DNA of 64,000 nt from Bacteroidia bacterium (GCA_030429205.1 JAUICZ010000001.1:2098806-2162805), one strand, 5' to 3'; positions 9,003-17,747 are shown, counted from the first letter of the stretch. A program made the numbers and translations. Notes: generated by a model not told the origin, from the letters alone.

Positions 9003-9566
9003 TTAAGCCCTGATTTTCAGTAATTCTTTTTTGTTAGGCTTGTGCGTAATCTCCTCAATAGGGAATATCTTCTTTATTTCTTGTGTTAGTTTTACTATTT
9101 GGCGTGTAGGTGTTTTTACGCTAGACTTGAATATAGAAACAGGTACATCTCTGGTCGTTTTACCGCCAAATTCAATAATACTCAAATCATTGTCCATATC
9201 CTGTTTGATAATATTGTAATACAGCGGTTTATATTTTTTTGTATGCCAATTTGTAGTAAGCACTCCGTAGCTTCTACGATAGTTTATAGTGTTTTCGCTC
9301 ACTACAATTTCTTCTTTCCCATAAAGGTTCCAGAATAGGTATTTACTGATGGGGAAAAGTATAGTGGCAGGAAATAATACAAATACAGCTAATATTGCAC
9401 CTCCTGTTGGGTTGCTATTTAATGTGTGGACTATTGCTGACACATAAAGAATAAGTGCTATTATAAATAACACTATTAAAATGGCTTGTGCGTACTTCTT
9501 GGGTTTTACTACACTTATTAGAAATACAGATGAACCATCGCTGCTAACTTCGGCACTATTATGCAT
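9003..9566 (-). CDS. Two-helix membrane protein with a PH-like domain
   Basis: A 187-residue protein with two close transmembrane helices (about residues 26-48 and 56-76) followed by a soluble domain of about 100 residues. The order 'two helices, then a beta-rich domain beginning KEEIVVSENTINYRRSYG' is like the bacterial PH/DUF304 membrane proteins, in which a lipid-binding-like fold follows a helical hairpin. No catalytic motif is visible. The gene stands apart from its neighbours by 40-80 bases. Confidence 0.5.
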   Translation of the reverse strand: MHNSAEVSSDGSSVFLISVVKPKKYAQAILIVLFIIALILYVSAIVHTLNSNPTGGAILAVFVLFPATILFPISKYLFWNLYGKEEIVVSENTINYRRSYGVLTTNWHTKKYKPLYYNIIKQDMDNDLSIIEFGGKTTRDVPVSIFKSSVKTPTRQIVKLTQEIKKIFPIEEITHKPNKKELLKIRA

Positions 9567-9607
9567 AGGGTTGTGTTTATATCACCCTAAGGTATGAAAC
9601 TTGATAA

Positions 9608-10114
9608 TTACTCAGGCAGGTCCCAGTGGTCGTTGAGTTTCAATACTTTTTCTATTACATCGCGTACACAGCCTTGCCCTCCGTTGATCTTAGATATGTA
9701 TTTACTCACTCTTTTTATCTCGTTGCAGGCATCGGCAGGGCAGGTAGGTAAGCCACATGCTTGCATTACAGCATAGTCGGGTATGTCATCACCCATATAC
9801 AGTGTGGTGTTCAGGTCTACCTTATGTTTCTCTGCCAGCTCCAGTAAAAGGGCTTTTTTGTTTTTTACCCTGATGTGTACTTCTTGCAACCCCAGGTTCT
9901 CAAAACGGCTTTTGATGGCATCAGAACTACCACCCGAGATGATCCACATTTGGTAGCCCTTTTTTACGGCTAGCTGTAAGGCATAGCCGTCTTTAATATT
10001 TACGCTGCGCAGCAGGCTGCCATCTTCCATAGCCAGCAACTGATTATTAGTCAGTACGCCATCTACATCAAAAACAAAAGTCTTTATTGGTTGAAATTGC
10101 TTGAGTACATTCAT
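9608..10114 (-). CDS. kdsC: KdsC-type HAD phosphatase (KDO-8-phosphate phosphatase)
   Basis: A 168-residue C0-type HAD hydrolase. The nucleophile motif is FVFDVDGVLT (D16 and D18), motif II is the Ser in IISGGSS, and the metal-binding motif is YMGDDIPDYAVM. The small size without a cap and the K-N-K-K-A-L-L-L-E-L spacing fit KDO-8-phosphate phosphatase, which makes free KDO for lipopolysaccharide. It is the last gene of the minus-strand run ung-plsC-DUF2520-fdx-iscX-kdsC, four bases after iscX. Substrate is inferred from family resemblance. Confidence 0.85.
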   Translation of the reverse strand: MNVLKQFQPIKTFVFDVDGVLTNNQLLAMEDGSLLRSVNIKDGYALQLAVKKGYQMWIISGGSSDAIKSRFENLGLQEVHIRVKNKKALLLELAEKHKVDLNTTLYMGDDIPDYAVMQACGLPTCPADACNEIKRVSKYISKINGGQGCVRDVIEKVLKLNDHWDLPE

Positions 10115-10118
10115 GAGC

Positions 10119-10358
10119 TTAGTCTTGGTTGTCTCTCCATTCGTACACCCAGCTGCTTTGTATCATTTCCAGGTGTCCTTCGTTACAGTCTTCTCGCTTA
10201 CCTTCAAAATTATCAATCTCCAACACCCATTCTATCAAGTCTGTAAAACGGATGCGGTATATCTTACCTTCAGGGTAATCATCTCCAAAACGCTCGTATA
10301 GCTTAATAGCTATATCCTCATAATCTCTCCAATTGATCGGCGGTTCAAAATGTGCCAT
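10119..10358 (-). CDS. iscX: Iron-sulfur assembly protein IscX-like
   Basis: A 79-residue acidic helical protein with the IscX pattern: INWRDYEDIAIKLYERFGDD near the start, then IRFTDLIEWVLEIDNFEG, and a C-terminal acidic WVYEWRD. IscX binds the cysteine desulfurase IscS and regulates Fe-S cluster assembly. It lies directly between a 2Fe-2S ferredoxin and kdsC; next to ferredoxin is the usual place for iscX in isc operons. Other isc genes are not in this window. Confidence 0.85.
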   Translation of the reverse strand: MAHFEPPINWRDYEDIAIKLYERFGDDYPEGKIYRIRFTDLIEWVLEIDNFEGKREDCNEGHLEMIQSSWVYEWRDNQD

Positions 10359-10387
10359 TTATATTCAAATATTTTCTGTCAAATAAA

Positions 10388-10723
10388 TTATTCTCCGTGT
10401 ATCAAAGTTTGGTCGGGTAGTGTCACTTCTACATCTCCGTTACCATCTTCAAGTATACATTGGCAGCCTAGTCTGGAGTTCAGCCTAGGGTTGCGTGCTC
10501 TGTCTACAAAATCTTCTTCTTTGTCAGATATTTCGGGTAGATGCTCTTCGCCCTTGTCTACATACAAGTGGCAGGTACTACAGGCACAAACCATACCGCA
10601 GTTGTGGTGTAGCTCTATATCGTTATCCAAAGCTACTTCCAATATACTCTGGTCGGGCTCTACGTCTTTTATTACAATAGGGTCTTTCCCCTTCTCTTCG
10701 AACTTAAAAGTAATATTATACAT
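10388..10723 (-). CDS. fdx: Adrenodoxin-type 2Fe-2S ferredoxin
   Basis: A 111-residue ferredoxin. The cluster ligands follow the C-x5-C-x2-C-x35-C pattern: C42, C48, C51 and C87, within HNCGMVCACSTCH and RLGCQC. Two extra cysteines (C46, C89) flank them. The acidic region after the third ligand fits the adrenodoxin/Isc ferredoxin class, an electron donor for Fe-S cluster assembly. It precedes iscX by 29 bases and follows the DUF2520 gene. Confidence 0.92.
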   Translation of the reverse strand: MYNITFKFEEKGKDPIVIKDVEPDQSILEVALDNDIELHHNCGMVCACSTCHLYVDKGEEHLPEISDKEEDFVDRARNPRLNSRLGCQCILEDGNGDVEVTLPDQTLIHGE

Positions 10724-10767
10724 TCCTTATATCTTCTGTATTTGCGGCAAAAATAAGGTATGAAGAA

Positions 10768-11547
10768 CTATTCTTCCTTATCATTCCTATACATCTTATC
10801 TATCGAGGTAGTGATAGAGTCGTATATCGTTGCCCATTCGGGGTGTTTAGCCAGTAATTCCATGTGTTTTTCCAGCGTATTTACATCGTGCCTTTTGGCA
10901 GGCCCTGTTTGTAAATTCTTTGGAGAAGCTTGTTTTATGCGATCTGTAGTTTGGTTGACGATGGGGTATAGCAACGAAAAAGGTATGCGTTGTTTATTAC
11001 ATATTTCCTCGCTAATAGACATGAGGTGGTTCACAAAGTTGTTACTGAGTACTGCACAGAGGTGTAACCACTGCCTTTGCTCCCAGCTGATGGTATAACA
11101 TATGTCAGACATATCATCTACCAGCTGTTTCAGTACTTTTTCAGAATGTTCTGTAGTACCCTTAATAACTATAGGTATTTCTCTATGAAGGGGTAGGCTG
11201 TCTTTTACAATAGAATACACCGGCCATATAATACCTGCGTGTTGGGCGTATGGTTCCAGTACCATTCTACCTACAGAGCCCGCAGTGTGTATTAGTGTGG
11301 TATTCTTAAAAGAGAAGTTTGCTGCAACATCTTTAATGGCTTTGTCTGTAATAGCCAGTATGCAAGCATCTGCATCATCTTGAATGTCTTGCAGCTCTGC
11401 CAATACAGGAGCATTGATTGCTGCTGCCAGTTTTTTAGCTTTTTCCTCGTTTCTACCCCAAATACCCAGGCAAGAGTTACCTGCTTTCGATAGCCTTTTG
11501 GCCATGAACCATGCTGTATTACCGGTGCCAATTATATAATAGGTCAT
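10768..11547 (-). CDS. DUF2520 Rossmann-fold oxidoreductase-like protein
   Basis: A 259-residue protein with an N-terminal NAD(P)-binding Rossmann fold (IIGTGNTAWFMAKRL) resembling F420/NADP-dependent and pyrroline-carboxylate-reductase-type folds, then LIHTAGSVG and a helical C-terminal domain. This is the DUF2520 architecture found in Bacteroidota; the substrate is not known. I start at the ATG at 11547, whose A overlaps the TGA stop of plsC (TGATG), so translation is probably coupled. A GTG at 11550 is the alternative. The context is an operon with housekeeping lipid and Fe-S genes. Confidence 0.8.
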   Translation of the reverse strand: MTYYIIGTGNTAWFMAKRLSKAGNSCLGIWGRNEEKAKKLAAAINAPVLAELQDIQDDADACILAITDKAIKDVAANFSFKNTTLIHTAGSVGRMVLEPYAQHAGIIWPVYSIVKDSLPLHREIPIVIKGTTEHSEKVLKQLVDDMSDICYTISWEQRQWLHLCAVLSNNFVNHLMSISEEICNKQRIPFSLLYPIVNQTTDRIKQASPKNLQTGPAKRHDVNTLEKHMELLAKHPEWATIYDSITTSIDKMYRNDKEE

Positions 11548-12281
11548 CACTTATTAGCAATATAATATTCTTGCATCAACTTATGTACTTTTTCTTTCAG
11601 TGCTGGCAGGTCATTAATAGTTAAGCCCTTTGTAGGTATTGCAGGCAAAAAGTCGAAACGTATAGGCATAGGGCGAGCCCAAAGCTTTTTATCATGTGGT
11701 AATATCGTCTTGGTGTTGAAGATTACTCCGGGTATGATCGGTTTTTGCGAGTTAATGGCTACAATAAAAGCACCATCTTTAAACTTCTGTAACGGTTGAT
11801 CTGTTTTATTGCGTGTCCCTTCGGGGTACAGGCATAGATGTAGTCCCATATCCAGTACATTTTTCATGTCTGCAAAGCTTTTGGCTTTACTGTTTTTACT
11901 TTTTCTATCTACCAGTACAGATCCTGTTTTATAGATCATACCAAAAATAGGTATGCGAGACATTTCAACCTTTGCCAGTGTCTTATTCGGGCCGGGTATC
12001 CAGGGAGATGATACGGGGATATCTACCAGAGAGTTATGGTTGGTAACGACAACGTAGTTCTCTCCCTTTTTAAAGTGTTCTTTTCCTTTTCTGATGACAG
12101 GGCAACCTACTATAGGCATAAATACACCCATCCATAAGCGGAATACCGGGTGTAGTGCTTTTGTCTTTTGAGGTTCTGGTAGTAAAGAGATGATCCATAT
12201 AGGTATGGCCACTATCAGCATGGTGATGACAAACATCAGCATGCCCAGAAAGAAATATATATGACCTAGTATCCTCTTCAT
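11547..12281 (-). CDS. plsC: 1-acyl-sn-glycerol-3-phosphate acyltransferase
   Basis: A 244-residue acyltransferase of the PlsC family. It has an N-terminal membrane helix (about residues 8-34), the catalytic H-x4-D motif (H82 and D87 in NHNSLVD) and the substrate motif YPEGTRNK (about residues 152-159), followed by the late P-I-I-P-G motif. The enzyme acylates lysophosphatidic acid to phosphatidic acid in phospholipid synthesis. Its stop overlaps the next gene's start. It follows ung by 12 bases. Confidence 0.93.
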   Translation of the reverse strand: MKRILGHIYFFLGMLMFVITMLIVAIPIWIISLLPEPQKTKALHPVFRLWMGVFMPIVGCPVIRKGKEHFKKGENYVVVTNHNSLVDIPVSSPWIPGPNKTLAKVEMSRIPIFGMIYKTGSVLVDRKSKNSKAKSFADMKNVLDMGLHLCLYPEGTRNKTDQPLQKFKDGAFIVAINSQKPIIPGVIFNTKTILPHDKKLWARPMPIRFDFLPAIPTKGLTINDLPALKEKVHKLMQEYYIANK

Positions 12282-12293
12282 TGGTGGTGCAAG

Positions 12294-12965
12294 TTATAAA
12301 CTCCAGTCGATAGGTGTAGCACCTTGTTGTTGCAACCATGCATTAGCCTTGCTAAAATGCTTACAATAGAAAAAACCGTTGTAGGCAGAAAGGGGTGATG
12401 GGTGTGCCGCTGTTAATACACAGTGTTTGTTACTATCTATCAAGCTCATTTTACTTTTAGCAAAGCCACCCCAAAGCATAAATACAAGATGCTCGCGCTG
12501 TTCTGATAGTGTTTTTATGACGCTGTTTGTGAACTCATGCCAGCCAATTTTACTGTGTGACATGGGCTTGTTCTGTTCAACAGTAAGCGAAGCATTTAGT
12601 AATAGTACACCCTGTTCGGCCCACTTTTGCAGGTTGCCATGTGTCGGTCTGGGTATGTTTAGATCTGTGCCCAGCTCTTTATATATGTTTACCAAAGAAG
12701 GTGGTGGTGCAATACCGTCTTGTACAGAGAAGCTAAGCCCGTGTGCCTGATGCGGATTGTGGTAGGGATCTTGCCCCAGTATGACCACCTTTACATTTGC
12801 AAATGGGGTTGTATTAAAGGCATTGAATATATACTTACCTGCAGGGTAAATGATTTTGCCTGCCTGCTTTTCAGCTTTTAAAAACTGTACAATTTCAGCA
12901 AAGTAGGGTTTATCAAACTCCGGCTGTAGCACCTGTTTCCAGCTCTGCTCAATTTGTACGTCCAT
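12294..12965 (-). CDS. ung: Uracil-DNA glycosylase
   Basis: A 223-residue family-1 uracil-DNA glycosylase. The water-activating loop is [11 protein letters not shown], with catalytic D66, and the minor-groove loop is AAHPSPLSA near the C-terminus. The protein removes uracil from DNA to start base excision repair. Length is normal for the family. It is the first gene of the minus-strand run leading to kdsC. Confidence 0.97.
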   Translation of the reverse strand: MDVQIEQSWKQVLQPEFDKPYFAEIVQFLKAEKQAGKIIYPAGKYIFNAFNTTPFANVKVVILGQDPYHNPHQAHGLSFSVQDGIAPPPSLVNIYKELGTDLNIPRPTHGNLQKWAEQGVLLLNASLTVEQNKPMSHSKIGWHEFTNSVIKTLSEQREHLVFMLWGGFAKSKMSLIDSNKHCVLTAAHPSPLSAYNGFFYCKHFSKANAWLQQQGATPIDWSL

Positions 12966-12977
12966 ACTTAGTTATTA

Positions 12978-13448
12978 TTATTCGGCATTAGACTTCAACT
13001 GTTGCATAACGGTAAGGCTACCGCAAACCTCTCCGCCACCACGTATCTTCTGTCCCGCTACAATCAGGTACACATCAGATTTTTTAGGCATAAAAGAGTA
13101 TATAATATAGTTTTTCCCGTCTTTTTCTTTCAGGGTTATGCTTTCCAGCTTTTCATCGTTACCATCAAAAAGTTCAAAAAATATTTTTGAAGATAGTTTA
13201 CTACCCACAAATACAAACTGGTATAGTTGTCCCTGCTGTAGTTGTAGTGCAATAGGATATGGCTCTTGAGATTGCATGTTAAGCATCGCATTTTTATATA
13301 CCTCCATCCCTTGTGCTCTGAAATTGTGCTTAAACTGTTCTGATTGAACACGAATGTCTTTATCCATACATCCGATTTTAGCTTGCTGAGCATTTGCATT
13401 AACGGATATTAAAATGAAACCGATCAAGAAAGTAACAAGAATACGCAT
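12978..13448 (-). CDS. Small secreted protein of unknown function
   Basis: A 156-residue protein with a signal peptide (about residues 1-20, ending NANAQ). The mature part contains a beta-rich region with QLQQGQLYQFVFVGS and IIYSFMPKKSDVYLIVAG, like a small C2-like or prepeptidase-like sandwich. Two cysteines (about residues 27 and 142) lie at opposite ends. I recognise no named family. It precedes ung by 12 bases on the same strand, so it may be the real start of that transcript. Confidence 0.6.
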   Translation of the reverse strand: MRILVTFLIGFILISVNANAQQAKIGCMDKDIRVQSEQFKHNFRAQGMEVYKNAMLNMQSQEPYPIALQLQQGQLYQFVFVGSKLSSKIFFELFDGNDEKLESITLKEKDGKNYIIYSFMPKKSDVYLIVAGQKIRGGGEVCGSLTVMQQLKSNAE

Positions 13449-13520
13449 GGGTTGAATTTATGTTGGCTAAGATAACCAATATCTATACTTAAAACCAGAA
13501 CAAACCGTTAAGTATAATTA

Positions 13521-14405
13521 TTATAATATCTCTGCTACGTGTTTTCTAATATTAGCCGCCAATTTGGCCATAGGTAAATCATTAGCATCGTGCCCAAAAG
13601 GGTCTTCAATTTCTTCTGCAATAAGTTCTAAACTGGCCATTACGTAGAACACCATCGCAACAACCGGTATTACCAGATATTGCAAAGAAAACACATAGCC
13701 AAGAGGTAATGTCATTATGTAAATAAAGATGAACTTCTTTATAAATGCACTGTATGAATAGGGGATTGGTGTATTCTTAATTCTTTCGCAAGCACCACAT
13801 ATATCTGTAAAAGCGTTCAAATTGTCGTTTACAAATAACAACTGCTCTCCGGTAATTTTTTTCTGTTGGTGCATTAATATAAGCCTGTCACTCATCATGG
13901 CAGCTATCTGGTTGGGCGCATGTTGAGAGGCATCAATCTGTTTGAGTTCAGGGTGGTCTATTTCGTCCAGTGAATATCGGGTATATTCAGACTGTAAGTG
14001 ATCTTTTAATACGCTTGCATACATAGGTATAGCATTCCTAAAGAATACACGATCCTCTTCATCATTATCTCCTGAAACTAGTAATGAGTTGATCTTGATG
14101 GCTAGGTTTCTGCTGGTGTTTACCAACGCTCCCCAATGTTTACGCCCTTCCCACCAGCGGTCGTAAGCAGTATTTGTTCTAAAAACCAATAGTAAGGATA
14201 ATGCAAACCCCAGCAGGTTGTGCATTTGGAATATGTTCTTTACGTAGGGCTTGTCGCTTATTTTAAAATGGTTTAACTCCAGATAAGCAATGATACCTGT
14301 ATATATACATATAAAGATGATGAGTAAAGAAAGCTTTCTTAGTGTATCAGATTTATGGAACTGAAACAGAATTCCAAACCACTTTTTAGGGTTATATACC
14401 TGCAT
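13521..14405 (-). CDS. Bestrophin-family ion channel
   Basis: A 294-residue membrane protein of the bestrophin/RFP-TM family. Recognisable are the early segment YDRWWEGRKHWGALVNTSR after the second helix, several hydrophobic segments, and the late E-E-I-E-D-P-F-G (about residues 267-274), the conserved cytoplasmic acidic motif. Bacterial homologues form pentameric cation or anion channels. The 3' neighbour runs in the same direction but is separated by 70 bases; the upstream fumarylacetoacetase-family gene ends one base before its start region. Confidence 0.9.
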   Translation of the reverse strand: MQVYNPKKWFGILFQFHKSDTLRKLSLLIIFICIYTGIIAYLELNHFKISDKPYVKNIFQMHNLLGFALSLLLVFRTNTAYDRWWEGRKHWGALVNTSRNLAIKINSLLVSGDNDEEDRVFFRNAIPMYASVLKDHLQSEYTRYSLDEIDHPELKQIDASQHAPNQIAAMMSDRLILMHQQKKITGEQLLFVNDNLNAFTDICGACERIKNTPIPYSYSAFIKKFIFIYIMTLPLGYVFSLQYLVIPVVAMVFYVMASLELIAEEIEDPFGHDANDLPMAKLAANIRKHVAEIL

Positions 14406-14406
14406 G

Positions 14407-15018
14407 TTATCTTATATCTACTTTTAATAATTCTTCGCCTTCTAATGTGCCGATAAAGGTGTCGTATACGTTAACAGCGCCAACACCAGCCGGTGTTCCT
14501 GTAAATATAAGGTCTCCGATGTTAATGGTAATGTATTGAGATACATACTCTATAATTGAATTAATAGAGAAAATCATATCCTTAGTGTGTCCTGATTGTA
14601 ACACCTCCCCGTTCCTGGATAGCTCAAACTTTAAGTTGTTGATATCCATTTCAGGGGTAAGTTCTTTAAATTTCCCTACAGCTGCAGATGCGTCAAATGC
14701 TTTTGAAAGCTCCCAGGGTAGTCCTTGGTCTTTCAGCTTTTTTTGAAGATCTCTGGCCGTAAAATCAATTCCAACACTAACAGCGTTGTAGTACTTATGT
14801 GCAAACTTTTCTTGTATATACTTGCCATTCTTACAGATCTTCACTACCAATTCACATTCGTAGTGCAAGTTGTCAGTAAACTCCGGATAGTAGAGTGGTT
14901 TTTTGGGTAGTAAAAGGGCACTTTTAGGTTTCATAAATATTACCGGCTGTGTCGGTACGTCGTTGTTCAATTCTTTAGCGTGATCTGCGTAATTTCGTCC
15001 TATACAGATTATCTTCAT
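14407..15018 (-). CDS. Fumarylacetoacetate hydrolase family protein
   Basis: A 203-residue enzyme of the FAH family (2-hydroxyhepta-2,4-diene-1,7-dioate isomerase type). It begins MKIICIGRNYADHAKEL, the usual opening, and has the metal-binding set E-x-E in HYECELVVKI, a downstream D in VGIDFTARD, and the late IFTGTPAGVG. Members act as acylpyruvate hydrolases or decarboxylases. The ATG at 15018 matches family length; a longer start at 15075 adds nineteen unsupported residues. It is divergent from the thioesterase gene, with 24 bases between their starts. Confidence 0.9.
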   Translation of the reverse strand: MKIICIGRNYADHAKELNNDVPTQPVIFMKPKSALLLPKKPLYYPEFTDNLHYECELVVKICKNGKYIQEKFAHKYYNAVSVGIDFTARDLQKKLKDQGLPWELSKAFDASAAVGKFKELTPEMDINNLKFELSRNGEVLQSGHTKDMIFSINSIIEYVSQYITINIGDLIFTGTPAGVGAVNVYDTFIGTLEGEELLKVDIR

Positions 15019-15042
15019 CCTATATCCCTTTAAAAATTCGTA

Positions 15043-15474
15043 ATGAGTCGCATAAAAATAAAATTTCCTGAACAAAATGCATTGTTTACAACTACGATAC
15101 CTGTTCGAATAGGAGATTTAAACTACGGTGCCCATGTCGGGAATGATGCAGTATTGTCAATAATACATGAATCGAGAGTGCAATGGCTAAAAAAACATAA
15201 TTACACAGAGCTAAATGTTGCCGGGGTAGGACTGATTATGGCAGACTCTGCAATAGTATACAAAGGAGAAGGGTTTTACGGAGATGTATTTGAAATTGAA
15301 ATATTTGTTGATGACCTGACCAATGTTTCTTTCGACCTGTTATATAAGATACAAACAGAAAAGGATGGCAAAGCTATTGCAGAGGCTAAGACAGGTATGG
15401 TGTGTTTTGATTATGATGCAAGAAAAGTAACTGCTATGCCCGAGGAATTAAAAAGAGTACTGACAACTGTTTAA
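15043..15474 (+). CDS. Hotdog-fold acyl-CoA thioesterase-like protein
   Basis: A 143-residue protein of the 4-hydroxybenzoyl-CoA thioesterase (hotdog) superfamily. It shows the pattern of strand, then DLNYGAHVGNDAVLSIIHESR (the long hotdog helix preceded by the catalytic-region D-x-N-Y/G-H), then the sheet ending VCFDYDARKV. The probable job is hydrolysis of an acyl-CoA; the substrate is unknown. It is divergent from the FAH-family gene and is the last protein gene before the tRNA at which the islands begin. Confidence 0.85.
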   Translation: MSRIKIKFPEQNALFTTTIPVRIGDLNYGAHVGNDAVLSIIHESRVQWLKKHNYTELNVAGVGLIMADSAIVYKGEGFYGDVFEIEIFVDDLTNVSFDLLYKIQTEKDGKAIAEAKTGMVCFDYDARKVTAMPEELKRVLTTV

Positions 15475-15525
15475 TAATTTAAGTTTTTGACTTACCTTTG
15501 CCGCTCTCTAAAACAAACCACAATT

Positions 15526-15599
15526 GGCGAGGTAGCTCAGGTGGTTAGAGCGCAGGATTCATAACCCTGAGGTCGAGGGTTCAACTCCCTCTCTCGCTA
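15526..15599 (+). tRNA. tRNA-Met (anticodon CAT)
   Basis: A 74-base cloverleaf. The acceptor arm is ggcgagg pairing with tctcgct (with G-T pairs at both ends), the D arm is gctc/gagc, the anticodon loop is ttCATaa, and the T arm is gaggg/ccctc around ttcaact. The discriminator base is A and no CCA is encoded. The last anticodon-stem pair is A-C. The anticodon is CAT; whether it is an elongator or a lysidine-modified isoleucine tRNA cannot be fully told by eye, but elongator Met is most likely. Its 3' half is repeated twice downstream. Confidence 0.93.
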
Positions 15600-15601
15600 C
15601 T
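15557..15601 (+). repeat. Attachment-site core: 3' half of tRNA-Met (copy 1)
   Basis: These 45 bases, from the anticodon loop to just past the tRNA end, are identical to 29526-29570 and match 23578-23621 with one mismatch. The 3' end of a tRNA is the usual insertion site of tyrosine-recombinase elements, so this is read as the intact attachment site. Confidence 0.8.
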
Positions 15602-15840
15602 CTCTTAAAAGCCGCTTTTATAGCGGCTTTTATCGTTTTTGACTTGTTTGGCTTTTATCTTTATTTTATTGATGGGTAAAACATAGGTAAAACATTTGTT
15701 GTATTATCTTGGTCTCTTTTAAGCCTTATTGGCTTCGCCGTTTTTTTATTTATCCCATTCATATTAAATATTTCATAGCTCCATTTTGCTTATTCCTACG
15801 GCTAAGGTAGCCTCAGCTCCGTTGTAAAGTGTACTACAAA
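15602..15840 (+). repeat. Diverged long repeat following the tRNA (copy 1)
   Basis: The noncoding DNA after the tRNA is clearly similar to 29571-29810. Shared blocks include the terminator hairpin, two ggtaaaac direct repeats, and attcctacggctaaggtagc. The stretch from 15600 to 15988 has no gene; besides this repeat it holds the palindrome at 15830-15860. Confidence 0.7.
15607..15631 (+). terminator. Terminator after tRNA-Met
   Basis: A perfect 10-bp stem (aaaagccgct and agcggctttt) around a 5-base loop, followed by tatcgttttt. Suits termination of the tRNA transcript. Confidence 0.85.
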
Positions 15841-15860
15841 AGACTGTTTTTTGTAGTACA
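15830..15860. promoter_or_regulatory. 12-bp perfect inverted repeat
   Basis: tgtactacaaaa (15830-15841) and ttttgtagtaca (15849-15860) form a perfect palindrome with a 7-base loop. It lies at the left end of the first island, about 130 bases beyond the stop of the desaturase gene, and has no gene of its own. It could be a protein-binding site, an element end, or a hairpin terminator for the minus-strand desaturase. Confidence 0.45.
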
Positions 15861-15988
15861 TTAATGTGTCGTAGTTGCTTTGCATGATTTTAAATAATTA
15901 TTCCATGCTTAGTACATTTACGTTTTTCTACTCCTTTGCTAAGAAATATTTAATGTCAAGCCAGATAATATACCAATAATAAATAAAA

Positions 15989-16744
15989 TTAGTTCCTATT
16001 AACTATCATAGCTGGTGGCAATTGTTGAAGACGAATTATGCGTATCCAAGCTAATAGTTTTATGATAGGATATACGGGATCTATTTCATGCCAACGTTTT
16101 CCGAAATTTACCGCAGAAGGCCTTTTGTGGTGATTATTGTGATACGATTCCCCAAGCATCAATATATCAATAAACAAAAGATTGCGAGAGGTGTTTTTAA
16201 GTCTGAAATTGATATACCCATATTTGTGAGCAAACCAGTTTATAAGCGCACCATGAAATGCACCCATACCTAGTATAATTGGCAATAAAAGATACATCCA
16301 GGGTGTTGTTGCAAATATCACGAATAATGCAATGTAAACTAAACCCCATAATACTCGTGAAGCAGTAGAGTTTGCCCACTTGTCAAATACATCCCATTTA
16401 GGAAGATTCTTTGTGAAGCGTTCCTCTACTATCATATGTCCTTTTACAATATCATTATAAAAACGACGAGTACGCAGCATCATACTGATAAGGTTGGATG
16501 AGAATGCCGGAGAGTGCGGATCATTCTCAGTATCAGTATAAGCATGATGCATTCTGTGCATTATGGCATAAGCACGCGGGCTCATATAGTGAGTACCTTG
16601 TGTTATATAGGTAAATACAAAAAAGAAACGTTCCCAAAACTTGTTCATAGTAAATGCACCATGAGAAGCATATCTATGGTGAAAGAATGTTTGAGAGAAT
16701 AACGATAAATACCATATTGCTATGAATAAAATAATAATAAACAT
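15989..16744 (-). CDS. Delta-9-type acyl-CoA/acyl-lipid fatty acid desaturase
   Basis: A 251-residue integral membrane desaturase. It carries the three histidine boxes that bind the di-iron centre: HHRYASH (about residues 22-28), HRMHH (63-67) and a late HNNHH (around residue 202). Four hydrophobic stretches fit the two helical hairpins of the family. It inserts a double bond in fatty acyl chains to adjust membrane fluidity, often at low temperature. The gene is the first of the first island and is transcribed toward the tRNA. At 251 residues it is shorter than many delta-9 enzymes but complete for the bacterial short form. Confidence 0.88.
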   Translation of the reverse strand: MFIIILFIAIWYLSLFSQTFFHHRYASHGAFTMNKFWERFFFVFTYITQGTHYMSPRAYAIMHRMHHAYTDTENDPHSPAFSSNLISMMLRTRRFYNDIVKGHMIVEERFTKNLPKWDVFDKWANSTASRVLWGLVYIALFVIFATTPWMYLLLPIILGMGAFHGALINWFAHKYGYINFRLKNTSRNLLFIDILMLGESYHNNHHKRPSAVNFGKRWHEIDPVYPIIKLLAWIRIIRLQQLPPAMIVNRN

Positions 16745-16918
16745 GACGCACCTTATTTAAAAAGGGTGAAAAATACTCAAGAGTAATACTGTATTTAATT
16801 GTAGTGCGACTGTGGTAATAACTGCAGCAAAAGAATTGAAACTTTAATTTTAATCTTGGTGTTACTGTTGTAACTAAATGAAGGTAGTGTATTTAAAGTT
16901 AAAGAAAATGTAATGTCA

Positions 16919-16947
16919 TAAAGTTCTTTAGATCCTAAAGAACTTTA
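16919..16947. terminator. 13-bp perfect hairpin in the gap before the desaturase
   Basis: taaagttctttag (16919-16931) pairs perfectly with ctaaagaacttta (16935-16947) with a 3-base loop. It is the main structure in the gene-free stretch 16745-17072 and may end the minus-strand transcript of the RRM gene. No strong T-run follows, so it could also be a binding site. Confidence 0.45.
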
Positions 16948-17072
16948 TTGTTGTGTTAGAGTATTTGCTCTAGGGTTGTCATAGTTATATGCAAAAGACA
17001 TGAGCGTTTGGTTTTAAGCCAATGCTTTATATGATTATATGCAGAGCATTGGTCATTAAATAAACTTGTCGG

Positions 17073-17324
17073 TTATGAATGTATTTTATCTCTTAATGAC
17101 GCTCTCGATACAGTGATTTTGTTATTTTGATATATTGAGCCATTTAGAGTTAGTATTGCATTGTTAGCATCCGATTGCTCTGTCATTATAACCCACCAAA
17201 ATCTACTTTTGTCATTTCTACTTCGCTTAAAAAAAACAGATATAACACTGCCAAACTCTGAAAATAAATTTTTTATATTTTGTTCTGAGACATTTACACC
17301 AGTATTACTTATGAAAACATTCAT
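17073..17324 (-). CDS. Single-RRM RNA-binding protein
   Basis: An 83-residue protein consisting of one RNA recognition motif. The RNP2-like strand is NVFISNTGVN at the start; the RNP1-like strand is SRFWWVIMTE near residue 41, less aromatic-perfect than the KGFGFV consensus. Between them are two helices and the sheet order expected of the fold. Such short RRM proteins in bacteria are often cold- or stress-related. It lies in the first island, beside the desaturase, which supports a cold-stress reading; that is inference. Confidence 0.75.
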   Translation of the reverse strand: MNVFISNTGVNVSEQNIKNLFSEFGSVISVFFKRSRNDKSRFWWVIMTEQSDANNAILTLNGSIYQNNKITVSRASLRDKIHS

Positions 17325-17376
17325 ACAATTGTAGCATTAAGGCTTAAAATAATGTTTTGTCTTTAGAATGAAACTA

Positions 17377-17595
17377 CTATTGGGACAACCCATAGTTTGT
17401 CAGTGTAACGGAAATGACTTTAGTTCGATGAAGTTTTATTAAACCTGCTGATTCGAGTTCAGTAATGAGCAATAATAATTCATCATTGGGTAATGTGAGC
17501 GCTGAAGCAATATCAATAAGTAAAGTACGATGCTGTGAGTTATATGTCTTCTTGCTCATTTCCTTTATCATCTCAAATACTACAGAACTATCCAT
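17377..17595 (-). CDS. Small winged-helix-like protein
   Basis: A 72-residue protein from the ATG at 17595. The pattern of helices, then LPNDELLLLITELESAGLIKLHRT followed by a beta-hairpin (KVISVTLTNYG), reads like a minimal winged-helix domain with recognition helix and wing. No named family is recognised. An in-frame upstream start at 17622 would add nine residues. It lies 52 bases upstream of the RRM gene on the same strand and may share its transcript. Confidence 0.5.
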   Translation of the reverse strand: MDSSVVFEMIKEMSKKTYNSQHRTLLIDIASALTLPNDELLLLITELESAGLIKLHRTKVISVTLTNYGLSQ

Positions 17596-17747
17596 TATAC
17601 TTACGTTTTGTTTAAGGTACACCTATTATTCTACTGTATGGAAACTATTTTACGGTTATTCTATATTAATAAGTAGTACCTTTTGAGTATTCTGCGATTA
17701 GAACCCCCCAATGCAGTGTTGAATAGCAACATTAATAAATTGTCAGC